Part shown: piece by piece, positions 37,801 through 45,678 of the stretch
Numbering within the stretch: the first letter of the stretch is position 1
Layout of the letters: each line of letters starts with the position of its first letter
Assembly: GCA_963169355.1 (NCBI GenBank)
Contig: CAUJCR010000031.1
Coordinates: forward strand, 62,001-126,000
Length of the DNA stretch: 64,000 nucleotides
From: Bacteroidota bacterium
GTDB lineage: Bacteria > Bacteroidota > Bacteroidia > B-17B0 > Aurantibacillaceae
Direction: 5' to 3'
Made by a program: the position numbers and the translations under genes
Notes under the pieces: model-generated
Told to the model about the DNA's origin: nothing
Seen by the model: only the letters and a program-made list of their open reading frames with translations
Database searches by the model: none

Positions 37801-39467
37801 ATCAGTTTCATCATTTCTTCATCTTTTCTATAAATGTCAAGATAAAGTTTTAAGCCTGTACTATCGGCATGAGCTGTGTAGTATCTAGTGTATATTGGTA
37901 TTAATGGCCGTTTAAGTTTTATTTTCTTTTGTTCTTGTTTTGTAAAATATACTTGTAAACTATCATGACGATAATTTAAACTATCGTCTCTTATTAAAAA
38001 ATCGGCAAATTCTACAAAATTTTCAAGTCGAATGCAACCATGACTTTGCGCTCTATTACTGGTTTTAAAGTAGCGTTTAGAATTGGTATCGTGTAAGTAA
38101 ACACCAAATGGATTGTGAAAGTTAAATTTTACAATACCTAAACTATTTTCTTCGCCTATGCGTTGCCTAAAGCGTACGGGGAGATAATCTTCTGTATATT
38201 TTTTCCATGGCAATTTAGTATAATCGAGAACCTTGTTGCTGGCGCCAATTACTTCAAAATTTTTCTTTCTTATATAGCTGGTGTCTCTTTTCACAAGAGG
38301 TAGAATTTCTTTGGTAGCAATACTTAATGGTACATTCCAGTAGGGATAGATGAGCATGTGGTCAATTTTACTTTTAAGAATAGGTGTTTGATGGTCAGGC
38401 TTCCCACACACTACTGCCGATTGCATCACTACGGTATCTTTTTCGAATACAGTAAGCCAAAATGCAGGAATATTAATGAAAACATATTTCTCAGGAAAAG
38501 TATTTTCCCAGCGCCAGCGTTCCATAGCCATACAAATTTGTTTAATCACTTTTGCTCTGTTATATGACATGGCTTGCATGGTGTAAACACCTAATTTCCC
38601 ATCGGGTTGTATAAACCATTTTGTTTGTAATTTCTTTAATGCTCTTGCCAATTTTAAACTATCATTGGCTTTGCTGGTACTATCATAAAAACCTTGTTTT
38701 ATTAAACTATTTACGATGAGTTGATGTTTTAGTAAACTATCTTTCTCGCTTGTAAATGGAATTGAATCTATGTTAAATTGATTCCTATCGTTTAAAATGT
38801 GAGCTAGTTCTAGCTTCAACATTCGATAATTATAAAATTTAGGTTCCAACGAATCGAGAGCTGCTTTCAATTGATGGTTCTTATAACCACTCACTAAAAT
38901 ACTGTCCCAACCTCTTGGAAGTTTCTTAAAATTAGTTTGTAATAGCAAACTATCCGCATAAAATCGGCCTTTGTTGAGGTGTGCGCCTAACAAGAAATAA
39001 GCATCGCTTAGTAATAAATCGGCATTTACAAGTGCAGTTACATTTATGTATTTTTTGTCCGTATTAATGGAATCTAAATTTCGTTTAATTTCTAGTAAAT
39101 GATAATCGTTTGAATAAAGACCATAATATTCAGCACGAAGAATAATACTATAAAGTGAATCTCCACTGGTATTTAATTTATTCTTAGTAAACCAAAGTAA
39201 AGAATGTTGATACATTGGTTTAAAAAAAGTAAAGCATGAAAGGGGCGTTGAATCTACATAAATGATAGAATCTTCAGTAGATAACCAATTTTGAAGTTCG
39301 TGGGTGGTTTCAAGTTCAACGTCTTGAGGTTTATCTGCTTTTACAATAACTTGTTTTTTGGGTTCTGGTTGGCAAGCTGTGAGGGAAATAACGAATAGTA
39401 ATAAAAAACAAAACCTTGTCTTTATTTTAGACAAGGTTTTGAATATAAATATGGTATTTAAAGTCAT
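37791..39467 (-). CDS. L,D-transpeptidase lipoprotein (YkuD/YcbB-like)
   Basis: This envelope enzyme forms or swaps 3-3 peptidoglycan cross-links, or attaches proteins. It is 558 aa. The hydrophobic signal ends in SLTAC, a lipobox. An N-terminal scaffold domain (~60-230) and a peptidoglycan-binding-like segment (ALKKLQTKWFIQPDGKLG, ~270-300) precede the YkuD domain (~315-500). The catalytic motif is SHGCIRLENF, with Cys at about 477. The ATG overlaps the stop of the upstream T9SS gene as ATGA. A perfect terminator hairpin (39409-39441) lies within the first ~20 codons, so the start or the regulation is unusual. The 17 residues before the hydrophobic core are long for a lipoprotein signal. Its last 10 bp overlap convergent pyrF. 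Confidence 0.88.
   Translation of the reverse strand: MTLNTIFIFKTLSKIKTRFCFLLLFVISLTACQPEPKKQVIVKADKPQDVELETTHELQNWLSTEDSIIYVDSTPLSCFTFFKPMYQHSLLWFTKNKLNTSGDSLYSIILRAEYYGLYSNDYHLLEIKRNLDSINTDKKYINVTALVNADLLLSDAYFLLGAHLNKGRFYADSLLLQTNFKKLPRGWDSILVSGYKNHQLKAALDSLEPKFYNYRMLKLELAHILNDRNQFNIDSIPFTSEKDSLLKHQLIVNSLIKQGFYDSTSKANDSLKLARALKKLQTKWFIQPDGKLGVYTMQAMSYNRAKVIKQICMAMERWRWENTFPEKYVFINIPAFWLTVFEKDTVVMQSAVVCGKPDHQTPILKSKIDHMLIYPYWNVPLSIATKEILPLVKRDTSYIRKKNFEVIGASNKVLDYTKLPWKKYTEDYLPVRFRQRIGEENSLGIVKFNFHNPFGVYLHDTNSKRYFKTSNRAQSHGCIRLENFVEFADFLIRDDSLNYRHDSLQVYFTKQEQKKIKLKRPLIPIYTRYYTAHADSTGLKLYLDIYRKDEEMMKLIYR
39402..39441 (-). terminator. Intrinsic terminator of the T9SS-protein gene, inside the next coding region
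   Basis: A perfect 13-bp stem (39409-39421 with 39429-39441) around a 7-base loop is followed on the minus strand by TTTTTT (39403-39408). It begins 22 bp after the stop at 39464 but lies within codons ~9-20 of the L,D-transpeptidase reading frame. Confidence 0.85.
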
Positions 39468-40471
39468 TTACTTACGTTAAACTTACCAGTTTTTAAAGTA
39501 ACATTTTCTTTATTAACTACTTGATAAATATATAATCCTGAAGGAAGGTGAGATGCATTCATGTGGCTTTTTCCTATATCAAATGTAGTAGTTGAAACTA
39601 ACTTACCAGTTACATCATATACTAATACTTTAGCTGCATCGAGGCTTAGTGTTGTAAAATTCACAATGTTAGATGCAGGATTTGGGAATACATTTAATTC
39701 AATTGTTGATTTTTGACTCTCTTGAACGCTAACAACATCATAATTACTTAGTGCGGTTACAAAAGTTTGAGTACTAGTGCCTAACGAGGATATGATTGTT
39801 GATGTATTGATTGTTAAAATCGGAGCTTTACTTGCACTTGGACTATAATAGTCGTAAACTTCTGTATTTACTGTGGCTGTAAGAAGAGATATAGTAGCAA
39901 CTATATCTTGATTAGTTTTTACTCTGATAATATCAGTAAAAGTTTTACTTGGTAATACTAAGGTACCTGTGCCATCAGCTAATACTGTGCAAGATCCATT
40001 GAATGTACCTGAACCTGATAGAGGTGATGTAGCAGTAGCTGAACCACTAGTTGCAACAGTAGTTGTGGTGTTTAAACTCATTGGATATACTGCATAATAA
40101 GCAGGAGAAGTGTAAATAAAGTTCATGTTGAACATATTCATAACCATATCTCCTCCATAATATTTAAGTTCTGTAGAGCTAGCTAAGTAATAAGAGTTAT
40201 TGTTAGTCCCCGCGGTAACAAAAATATTTGCAGGATTGTAAGCAGTATTGGTAGATGTGCTGGCTGCATAATCGGTTGTAACAGTAGTAGAAGGAGTTAT
40301 AGAATAATTCCAAGTGGCACCAGTGCCACCAGCACCTGGGGAGATACCAACGGTGTTGCATGGAACAGTAGAGTAGGTGTCGCCTGCAACAAAAGCATGA
40401 TTAGATTGTGTAAGCTGTGCCGACACAGTTAATGCACTTAATGATAAGATAGAAAGTAAAAGTTTTTTCAT
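39464..40471 (-). CDS. Secreted protein with T9SS type A sorting tail
   Basis: This 335-aa exported protein is of unknown function. The signal peptide is MKKLLLSILSLSALTVSAQ (residues 1-19). The mature part is serine/threonine-rich and beta-predicted. The last ~75 residues are a T9SS tail (LNVFPNPASNIVNFTTL ... LVYDVTGKLVSTT ... LPSGLYIYQV). I place the start at the ATG at 40471; an ATG eight codons upstream lies inside the -7 box. It overlaps the L,D-transpeptidase start by 4 bp. Confidence 0.88.
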   Translation of the reverse strand: MKKLLLSILSLSALTVSAQLTQSNHAFVAGDTYSTVPCNTVGISPGAGGTGATWNYSITPSTTVTTDYAASTSTNTAYNPANIFVTAGTNNNSYYLASSTELKYYGGDMVMNMFNMNFIYTSPAYYAVYPMSLNTTTTVATSGSATATSPLSGSGTFNGSCTVLADGTGTLVLPSKTFTDIIRVKTNQDIVATISLLTATVNTEVYDYYSPSASKAPILTINTSTIISSLGTSTQTFVTALSNYDVVSVQESQKSTIELNVFPNPASNIVNFTTLSLDAAKVLVYDVTGKLVSTTTFDIGKSHMNASHLPSGLYIYQVVNKENVTLKTGKFNVSK

Positions 40472-40492
40472 ATTTTTAAGTTTAAGGTTAAT

Positions 40493-40500
40493 CAAATATA
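40493..40500 (-). promoter_or_regulatory. -7 box (TATATTTG) of the T9SS-protein gene
   Basis: An exact TAnnTTTG on the minus strand, 21 bp before the ATG at 40471; it rules against the upstream ATG at 40495. Confidence 0.5.
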
Positions 40501-40507
40501 CAAAATT

Positions 40508-41914
40508 TTAAAATATTTTGCTAGGATTTAAAATTAAGTTTGGGTCAAACACTTTTTTAACATTTCTCATCAATTCTAATTGATATTCTGGGAAAATAAT
40601 GGGCATATAGTTTTTTTGAACTAATCCTATGCCGTGTTCACCACTTATGGTGCCGCCCAACTGTTTACACAGAGTAAATATTTCGGTAATACCTTTTGGT
40701 AATTCGCGCTCCCAAACATCGTTGGGTAAATCGCCTTTTATGATATTTACATGTAAATTACCATCACCAGCATGGCCATAACACACACTTTTAAAACCAT
40801 ATTTTGCACCAATGGCTTTAACACCTTTTAGAAGTGTTGGTAATTCAGCTCTTGGAACCACGGTATCCTCTTCTTTATACACCGAGTTACTTTTAACCGC
40901 TTCGCCCACTTTTCGTCTAATTTTCCATAAAGATGATTTTTGTTCGGCAGTATCCGCCATTAGTATTTCATCGCACCCGTGTTGAGTCATGATGTCGCTA
41001 ATGGTTTCACAATCTTGATACAGTAAATCTAAATTATTACCATCTACTTCTACCAATAATAAGGCTTGCCATTCGGGTTTAATAGAAAAATTTACTTCTC
41101 CAGCATATTTGATACTCCAATCGATAGCATCTCTTTCCATAAATTCCATAGCACTAGGGGTAACACCTGCCCTAAATGTGGCCCCCACAGCTTCGCAGGC
41201 TTTTTCGGCCGATGTAAATGGAATTAACATTAGCACATCATGTTTTGGTAAAGGAATAAGTTTAAAAACTATTTTGGTTACAATACCAAGCGTTCCTTCG
41301 CTTCCTATCATAAGATGTGTAAAATTATAACCTGTAGAGTATTTGAGGGTATTAGCCCCTGTCCAAATAATTTCGCCATTAGGCAATACCACTTCTAAGT
41401 TTAAAACATAATCTCTGGTTGTTCCATATTTAACGGCTTTAGGTCCACCACTACTGTGTGCAATATTTCCTCCCAATGAACAACTTCCCCAACTGGCGGG
41501 GTCTGGCGGATAAAATAAACCTTCTTTCTTTACCTCCTCTTGAAATACATAATTAATAACACCTGGCTCAACGGTTGCTTGTAGATTGCGTGTATCGATT
41601 TGTAAAATACGGTTAAAGCGTTCCATGCTTATCACAATGCCACCATATATTGGTAATGCGCCACCACTTAAACCAGTACCTGCACCACGGGCTGTTACAG
41701 GAATGTGATGTAGATTTGCTAATTTCATAATTTCAGAAATTTGCGCTACGCTTTGTGCTTTCACCACTACTTCGGGTTTAAAAATAAAATCCTCGGTATG
41801 GTCTTGCCCGTAAGACTTTAAAATTTCTTCGTCAATAAATACATTTTGTTCGCCAACAATTTGTTGTAGTAATTGTATGTGTTGAGGTGTAATGATTTGA
41901 TAAGGTGAATTCAT
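40508..41914 (-). CDS. FAD-binding oxidase, GlcD/D-lactate dehydrogenase type
   Basis: This 468-aa flavoprotein oxidises a 2-hydroxy acid such as glycolate or D-lactate. The N-terminal FAD domain (PCMH type) is marked by PVTARGAGTGLSGGALP (residues ~75-91), DPASWGSCSLGGNIAHSSGG and YGTTRDYVLNLEVVLPNGE. The C-terminal FAD-oxidase domain includes CYGHAGDGNLHVNI with its metal/substrate histidines and GTISGEHGIGLVQKNYM. The true substrate is unknown. No GlcE/GlcF or cysteine-rich CCG subunit lies nearby. It overlaps the stop of the upstream membrane-protein gene by 4 bp, indicating coupling. Confidence 0.92.
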   Translation of the reverse strand: MNSPYQIITPQHIQLLQQIVGEQNVFIDEEILKSYGQDHTEDFIFKPEVVVKAQSVAQISEIMKLANLHHIPVTARGAGTGLSGGALPIYGGIVISMERFNRILQIDTRNLQATVEPGVINYVFQEEVKKEGLFYPPDPASWGSCSLGGNIAHSSGGPKAVKYGTTRDYVLNLEVVLPNGEIIWTGANTLKYSTGYNFTHLMIGSEGTLGIVTKIVFKLIPLPKHDVLMLIPFTSAEKACEAVGATFRAGVTPSAMEFMERDAIDWSIKYAGEVNFSIKPEWQALLLVEVDGNNLDLLYQDCETISDIMTQHGCDEILMADTAEQKSSLWKIRRKVGEAVKSNSVYKEEDTVVPRAELPTLLKGVKAIGAKYGFKSVCYGHAGDGNLHVNIIKGDLPNDVWERELPKGITEIFTLCKQLGGTISGEHGIGLVQKNYMPIIFPEYQLELMRNVKKVFDPNLILNPSKIF

Positions 41915-42432
41915 TTTAATTTTTGGCTAAAATATTGTACGATGGTTTCGGCTTCTTCTTTTTGTTGTGTACCAATTAAAAATTGCTTGCCATTTTTATA
42001 AGTTATTTTAATACCATGTTCACCAGCTACATTATAACACCAGCCCTTACCTGAAATACTATATCGTACTCCCCAGCCACCATAATCACTTATAGGAGAA
42101 TATTTAATAAGCTGAATAGATTGTATTTCTTCCCATGTAATATTGCGTTTACAAAAAGGAATAAAATGAAACTTGGTCTCAATGCCATTAGAGTTAATAG
42201 TTGTACTCAGTTTTAAAACAACAAACCAAATACTAAATAATAATGTTGAACCTAATGTTACAATCATTATCCAACGGAGTGTTTCGGGATTTTGATTTGG
42301 TTTTTGTTGGATGATGCCGCTCCATTCAGAATAAAAAATTAAAGCAATAAGTATAAATGGAAAAAAGGCTAATAGGTAATGCCACCATTTATTAAATCTT
42401 TGAACTTCTTCAAATGTAGGGGCTAAATCCAT
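41911..42432 (-). CDS. Small membrane protein of unknown function, Fic-type promoter
   Basis: This 173-aa protein has two transmembrane helices (residues ~18-38 and ~52-76) followed by a cytoplasmic beta-rich, PH-like domain (GIETKFHFIPFCKRNITWEEIQSIQLIKY...). I do not recognise a named family. The architecture resembles bacterial PH-domain (DUF304-like) membrane proteins, which is inference only. It is translationally coupled to the GlcD-like oxidase (4-bp overlap). Its promoter region (42436-42486) is almost the same as that of the fic gene, suggesting common control. Confidence 0.7.
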   Translation of the reverse strand: MDLAPTFEEVQRFNKWWHYLLAFFPFILIALIFYSEWSGIIQQKPNQNPETLRWIMIVTLGSTLLFSIWFVVLKLSTTINSNGIETKFHFIPFCKRNITWEEIQSIQLIKYSPISDYGGWGVRYSISGKGWCYNVAGEHGIKITYKNGKQFLIGTQQKEEAETIVQYFSQKLK

Positions 42433-42435
42433 ATT

Positions 42436-42486
42436 ACGATAATGTCAAGTGATAGTATCAAAGGTAAGGAAAAATTGCGGAAGATT
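42436..42486 (-). repeat. Promoter/operator repeat, copy 1
   Basis: This 51-bp block matches 43621-43671 with 5 mismatches; its last 31 bp (42456-42486) are identical to the other copy. It contains a minus-strand -7 box TACCTTTG (42459-42466) and two tandem TGATAnTATCA-like sites between -7 box and ATG. Confidence 0.85.
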
Positions 42487-42660
42487 TTGAAATAATATTA
42501 ATGTCAGATTGGTTTATACACAAGATTGATAGTTGTTATGACTACTTTTACTTTCCAATTCAAAGAATATCAATATACTGTATTTACGAGCTTTCAAACC
42601 CTTTGTAATTACAAGTTGCTTTTTTGACGGAAACTAAATGCAAAAATTGGAAAACATCGC

Positions 42661-43617
42661 TTACTTAAATTTGTATTCAGTTAATCGTTGTTCTCCAAAT
42701 TTAACTAATATTTTTTGTTCAACTGCCCATTTTAAATCTCTACTAGCTGTGGGTGCCGATATGGATTTAAAATTTAACAAATAGTCTTTTCTACTAAACG
42801 TATTTTTACCAATTTTTTCTTTGTATAGCTGTATTCTATCCTCAGGGTGTAATGTTTTGTTTTGAGATTGTAAAACCTCATCTAATGCGTTGGAAATTAT
42901 TCCTAACATAAATTCTATAAATGGTGTTGAATTCCCTTTTTTATCCGATTCGGATAACTTGGCGTAATACTGTTTTTGCTGTTGTTTTATTAAATGTTCG
43001 ATAGGTAGAAATTCAAAAACAGGGTATTGTTTCATTAAAAGTAATGTTTGCCAAAGTCTTCCCATACGTCCATTGCCATCAATAAACGGGTGTATAAATT
43101 CAAACTCGTAATGAAAAACACAACTTTTTATGAGCATTAAATCTTTATTTGTTTTTAAGTAGCTAAATAAATCATTCATTAAACCTTTAACCATTGCTCC
43201 ATTTGGAGCCATGTGCTCAATTTTTGAACCTTTAACAATGCCCACATTTTTAGTTCTTAATTTACCAGCACTATCAATTAATCCGTTCATTAAAATGGCG
43301 TGTGCTTTTTCTAAGTCTTTTAATTGTATGGGATTAAATAGGTGTAATTGTTCATACACCTTAATAGCGTTTTGTACTTCTAGAATATCTTTTTTAGGCG
43401 CTATTACTCGCTTGTTATCTAAAAAAGCTGTTATTTGTTCTTCGGTAAGTGTATTGCCCTCAATCTCTAAAGATGATTGAATGGTTTTTATTCTGTTTTT
43501 TTTACGTATTTCAGTTGTTGGTTTATATAAGTGTGTAGCATTAATAGCTCCTATTTTTTCGGAAATAGTAGCTATTAATTGTAAAATATTGTAGGTAATG
43601 GTATAAGGAGGTGTCAT
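42661..43617 (-). CDS. Fic-family AMP transferase, class II, with C-terminal winged-helix
   Basis: Fic proteins transfer AMP or another nucleotide part to a hydroxyl on target proteins. At 318 aa this has the complete core motif HPFIDGNGRMGR (His176, residues 176-187). An N-terminal inhibitory motif fits [S/T]xxxE[G/N] as SLEIEG (residues 49-54), placing it in class II, in which the inhibitory helix precedes the core. The last ~70 residues (ISAPTASRDLKWAVEQKILV) look like a winged helix, common in Fic proteins linked to gene control. No separate antitoxin gene is seen. Its promoter (43621-43671) is duplicated before 42432, so autoregulation plus control of that gene is plausible. Targets are unknown. 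Confidence 0.9.
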   Translation of the reverse strand: MTPPYTITYNILQLIATISEKIGAINATHLYKPTTEIRKKNRIKTIQSSLEIEGNTLTEEQITAFLDNKRVIAPKKDILEVQNAIKVYEQLHLFNPIQLKDLEKAHAILMNGLIDSAGKLRTKNVGIVKGSKIEHMAPNGAMVKGLMNDLFSYLKTNKDLMLIKSCVFHYEFEFIHPFIDGNGRMGRLWQTLLLMKQYPVFEFLPIEHLIKQQQKQYYAKLSESDKKGNSTPFIEFMLGIISNALDEVLQSQNKTLHPEDRIQLYKEKIGKNTFSRKDYLLNFKSISAPTASRDLKWAVEQKILVKFGEQRLTEYKFK

Positions 43618-43620
43618 TTC

Positions 43621-43671
43621 ACGATAGTATCATTTGATATTATCAAAGGTAAGGAAAAATTGCGGAAGATT
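43621..43671 (-). repeat. Promoter/operator repeat, copy 2 (fic promoter)
   Basis: This is the partner of 42436-42486. On the minus strand it reads -7 box TACCTTTG (43644-43651), then tandem TGATAATATCA and TGATACTATC sites 2 bp apart, then the fic ATG at 43617. The sites cover the expected transcription start, as a repressor site would. Confidence 0.85.
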
Positions 43672-43736
43672 AGCATCACACAATTGTTTAAGTCAGGAAA
43701 TAGTTTGTATATTGAGTTGATTATATTTACCTCAGA

Positions 43737-44297
43737 TTACAAATACTCTGTTTCGTTTGTTCTTAAATTCATTACCCAAGTACGTTCACTTTCAAAATCT
43801 TTACTATCCGAATGGTAAAACTCATTATACACCCAATAAATATTTGAATAATTGCTAAGACCAATATTTAATTTTTCTAAATAAGATAATGTGATTTGAT
43901 AGTTTAATCGCTCTTGTTTCATTCCATTCAGAAATAAGCATATTATAATTTGTTTATTGTGCTCGTTCGCTAACCTTTTTAATTTTTCTCCAAAATTTTT
44001 AAGCCTATTTGGCACTACGCTAAAGATTATAATATTGGAGTTTGGGTCTTTTTTTATATCATTTATTAATTTTTGCTTACTAAATTTATTGTAATGATTG
44101 ACTTTAATTTTACTAAAGTTGGCGTGGAAAAAAGCAGAGTTTTTTTGTAAATGCTTAATAAAATTAGCTGTAGAGTAGGGGCTTTGAATATTATAAAGTG
44201 AGCAAATGTCGAGTTTAAACAAACAACATCTAAGAGCTTCCCTATTTGGACTGCCTATTATTAGAGTTACATGCTTTGTATTTACGATGTTAATCAT
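43737..44297 (-). CDS. Unrecognised protein, third gene of an accessory cassette
   Basis: I do not recognise this 186-aa protein. It looks like an alpha/beta fold: a first strand-turn HVTLIIGSPNREALRC could be a nucleotide-binding-like loop, and NIIIFSVVPNRLKNFGEKLKRLA and KQIIICLFLNGMK alternate strand and helix. There is no signal peptide or membrane helix, so it should be cytoplasmic. Its start overlaps the preceding gene by 8 bp (44290-44297), showing tight coupling. The C-terminus is charged (SDSKDFESERTW). Confidence 0.65.
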   Translation of the reverse strand: MINIVNTKHVTLIIGSPNREALRCCLFKLDICSLYNIQSPYSTANFIKHLQKNSAFFHANFSKIKVNHYNKFSKQKLINDIKKDPNSNIIIFSVVPNRLKNFGEKLKRLANEHNKQIIICLFLNGMKQERLNYQITLSYLEKLNIGLSNYSNIYWVYNEFYHSDSKDFESERTWVMNLRTNETEYL

Positions 44298-45036
44298 TTA
44301 TATTTTTTAGGTAATCGACTATATCTTTAGTATTTTCAAATATCTCTGTTGGATTATTAAAAGGAAATCCATTATAATTTTGCGGGCTTAAAATTTCTCC
44401 ATTTTCAATGTCAGTAGAATAACGTGGTTCATTTTTAAAATCGCCTTTACCTCTAAAATTCATAATGATTGCTTGTACTCCACTTAAAACACAAATTTGC
44501 AATGCACTTTCTTCACATTCATAAAAATCATTCTTATTTAAGCGCATTTTTACGTTTTTATTTTTCAGCATACATTCCGGGCAGAAACCATTCCATATTT
44601 GGTTTATTTTAACTGGTTCAATTTCTTTTCGCTGAATGTCATCTATATAATAATGTATTCTACTATTTTCCATTTGTTCATTCATAACATTATATGCAAA
44701 ATTACCCATACCCATAAATGTATCTCCTAAAATCCAATTATTTCTGCTGTTTATAGCACTAGCATTTAAACAATCAAAAATATATACTAAAGTATCTTTT
44801 AATTTTTTCTGAACAATCAATTTATACATTTCATCCACTTTTACATAGTAGTATGTATGCCACAAAGGATTTTCATTAATTAAGTCTTCAATAAAATCTA
44901 GAAAAGAATTATAAGTGCTTTTTAATTTACCTCCTGACTCTACTATAATTGTTCCATCATCCTTCTTATATACAGTAACATTAAAGCCGTACATTCCTTT
45001 ATACCTGCTATGTCCAAATTCAGCTATTTTATTCAT
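44290..45036 (-). CDS. Unrecognised protein with possible zinc finger, second gene of the cassette
   Basis: This 248-aa cytoplasmic protein belongs to no family I can name. The middle has a CPEC pair (residues ~149-152) followed ~25 residues later by C and further on QICVLSG, a pattern that could bind zinc. The N-terminal half (GFNVTVYKKDDGTIIVESGGK) is beta-rich, with an aromatic stretch NPLWHTYYYVKVDEMYK. It overlaps the next gene by 8 bp and lies 11 bp after 45048-45650, so the three form one transcription unit. Confidence 0.65.
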   Translation of the reverse strand: MNKIAEFGHSRYKGMYGFNVTVYKKDDGTIIVESGGKLKSTYNSFLDFIEDLINENPLWHTYYYVKVDEMYKLIVQKKLKDTLVYIFDCLNASAINSRNNWILGDTFMGMGNFAYNVMNEQMENSRIHYYIDDIQRKEIEPVKINQIWNGFCPECMLKNKNVKMRLNKNDFYECEESALQICVLSGVQAIIMNFRGKGDFKNEPRYSTDIENGEILSPQNYNGFPFNNPTEIFENTKDIVDYLKNIND

Positions 45037-45047
45037 GTTCTAATTAT

Positions 45048-45650
45048 TTATTGATATTTATTTCTAATTTCTTCAAAATTATTTGAAATGCCAATTTTTT
45101 TCCACAAACCTTCTACCCAATCTTTATCTGTTAATTTATAATAGGAATAATGATAATGATATACAAATTGATTGTTTTGAAATTTAGATTTTATAAGATT
45201 TGAAATAATCTGCCCTAAATAACTTTTTTCTACCCCAAAGATTAAAAAAATGGTTTTATCATTAACTCCAATATCCATCATTTCTTCACAAAAAGTATCA
45301 ATGTGTTTGTTGATGATTGATAAATTGGCACCAATATTATCAATTAATATTTTAGAATCTTTTTGATTTATATTTTTAAATAAATCGGTAAGGTATGCTC
45401 CTTTAAAATGGCTTTCATTAAGAGCATAAGCGAGTTTTCGATCGTGTTTTCCACCATGAAAATTTTGCCAATTATATGATAATTCTCCTGAAATATTTAA
45501 ACCAATACCTACTAGTCTTGAATTTAAAATATCTTTATTGGCTTCAATAAATGAAACGTCTGACAGGTTCGTATTATTCCATACCGCCCAGCTAGATGTT
45601 TTAGCATATTTTTCTGTAATACTATTAAAGTTAGATTGTATGATGCTCAT
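45048..45650 (-). CDS. Unrecognised protein, weakly uracil-DNA-glycosylase-like, first gene of the cassette
   Basis: This 200-aa cytoplasmic protein shows the order of elements seen in uracil-DNA-glycosylase superfamily folds: LVGIGLNISGELSYNWQNFHGG early, AYLTDLFKNI in the middle, TIFLIFGVEKSYLGQII late, then a basic/aromatic strand with several His and Tyr. The similarity is by eye only and no catalytic residue is confirmed. It follows mnmE by 28 bp in the same direction and may be transcribed from the mnmE promoter or from a weak box just upstream. Nucleic-acid or nucleotide processing is a guess. Confidence 0.6.
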   Translation of the reverse strand: MSIIQSNFNSITEKYAKTSSWAVWNNTNLSDVSFIEANKDILNSRLVGIGLNISGELSYNWQNFHGGKHDRKLAYALNESHFKGAYLTDLFKNINQKDSKILIDNIGANLSIINKHIDTFCEEMMDIGVNDKTIFLIFGVEKSYLGQIISNLIKSKFQNNQFVYHYHYSYYKLTDKDWVEGLWKKIGISNNFEEIRNKYQ

Positions 45651-45678
45651 GTTTTTAAAGTTATTTGACTAATTATTT

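Noticed and set aside
45048-45650. Firm assignment of the cassette protein as a uracil-DNA glycosylase
   Set aside because: Only a by-eye resemblance in element order; catalytic residues are not visible, so it is left as unrecognised.
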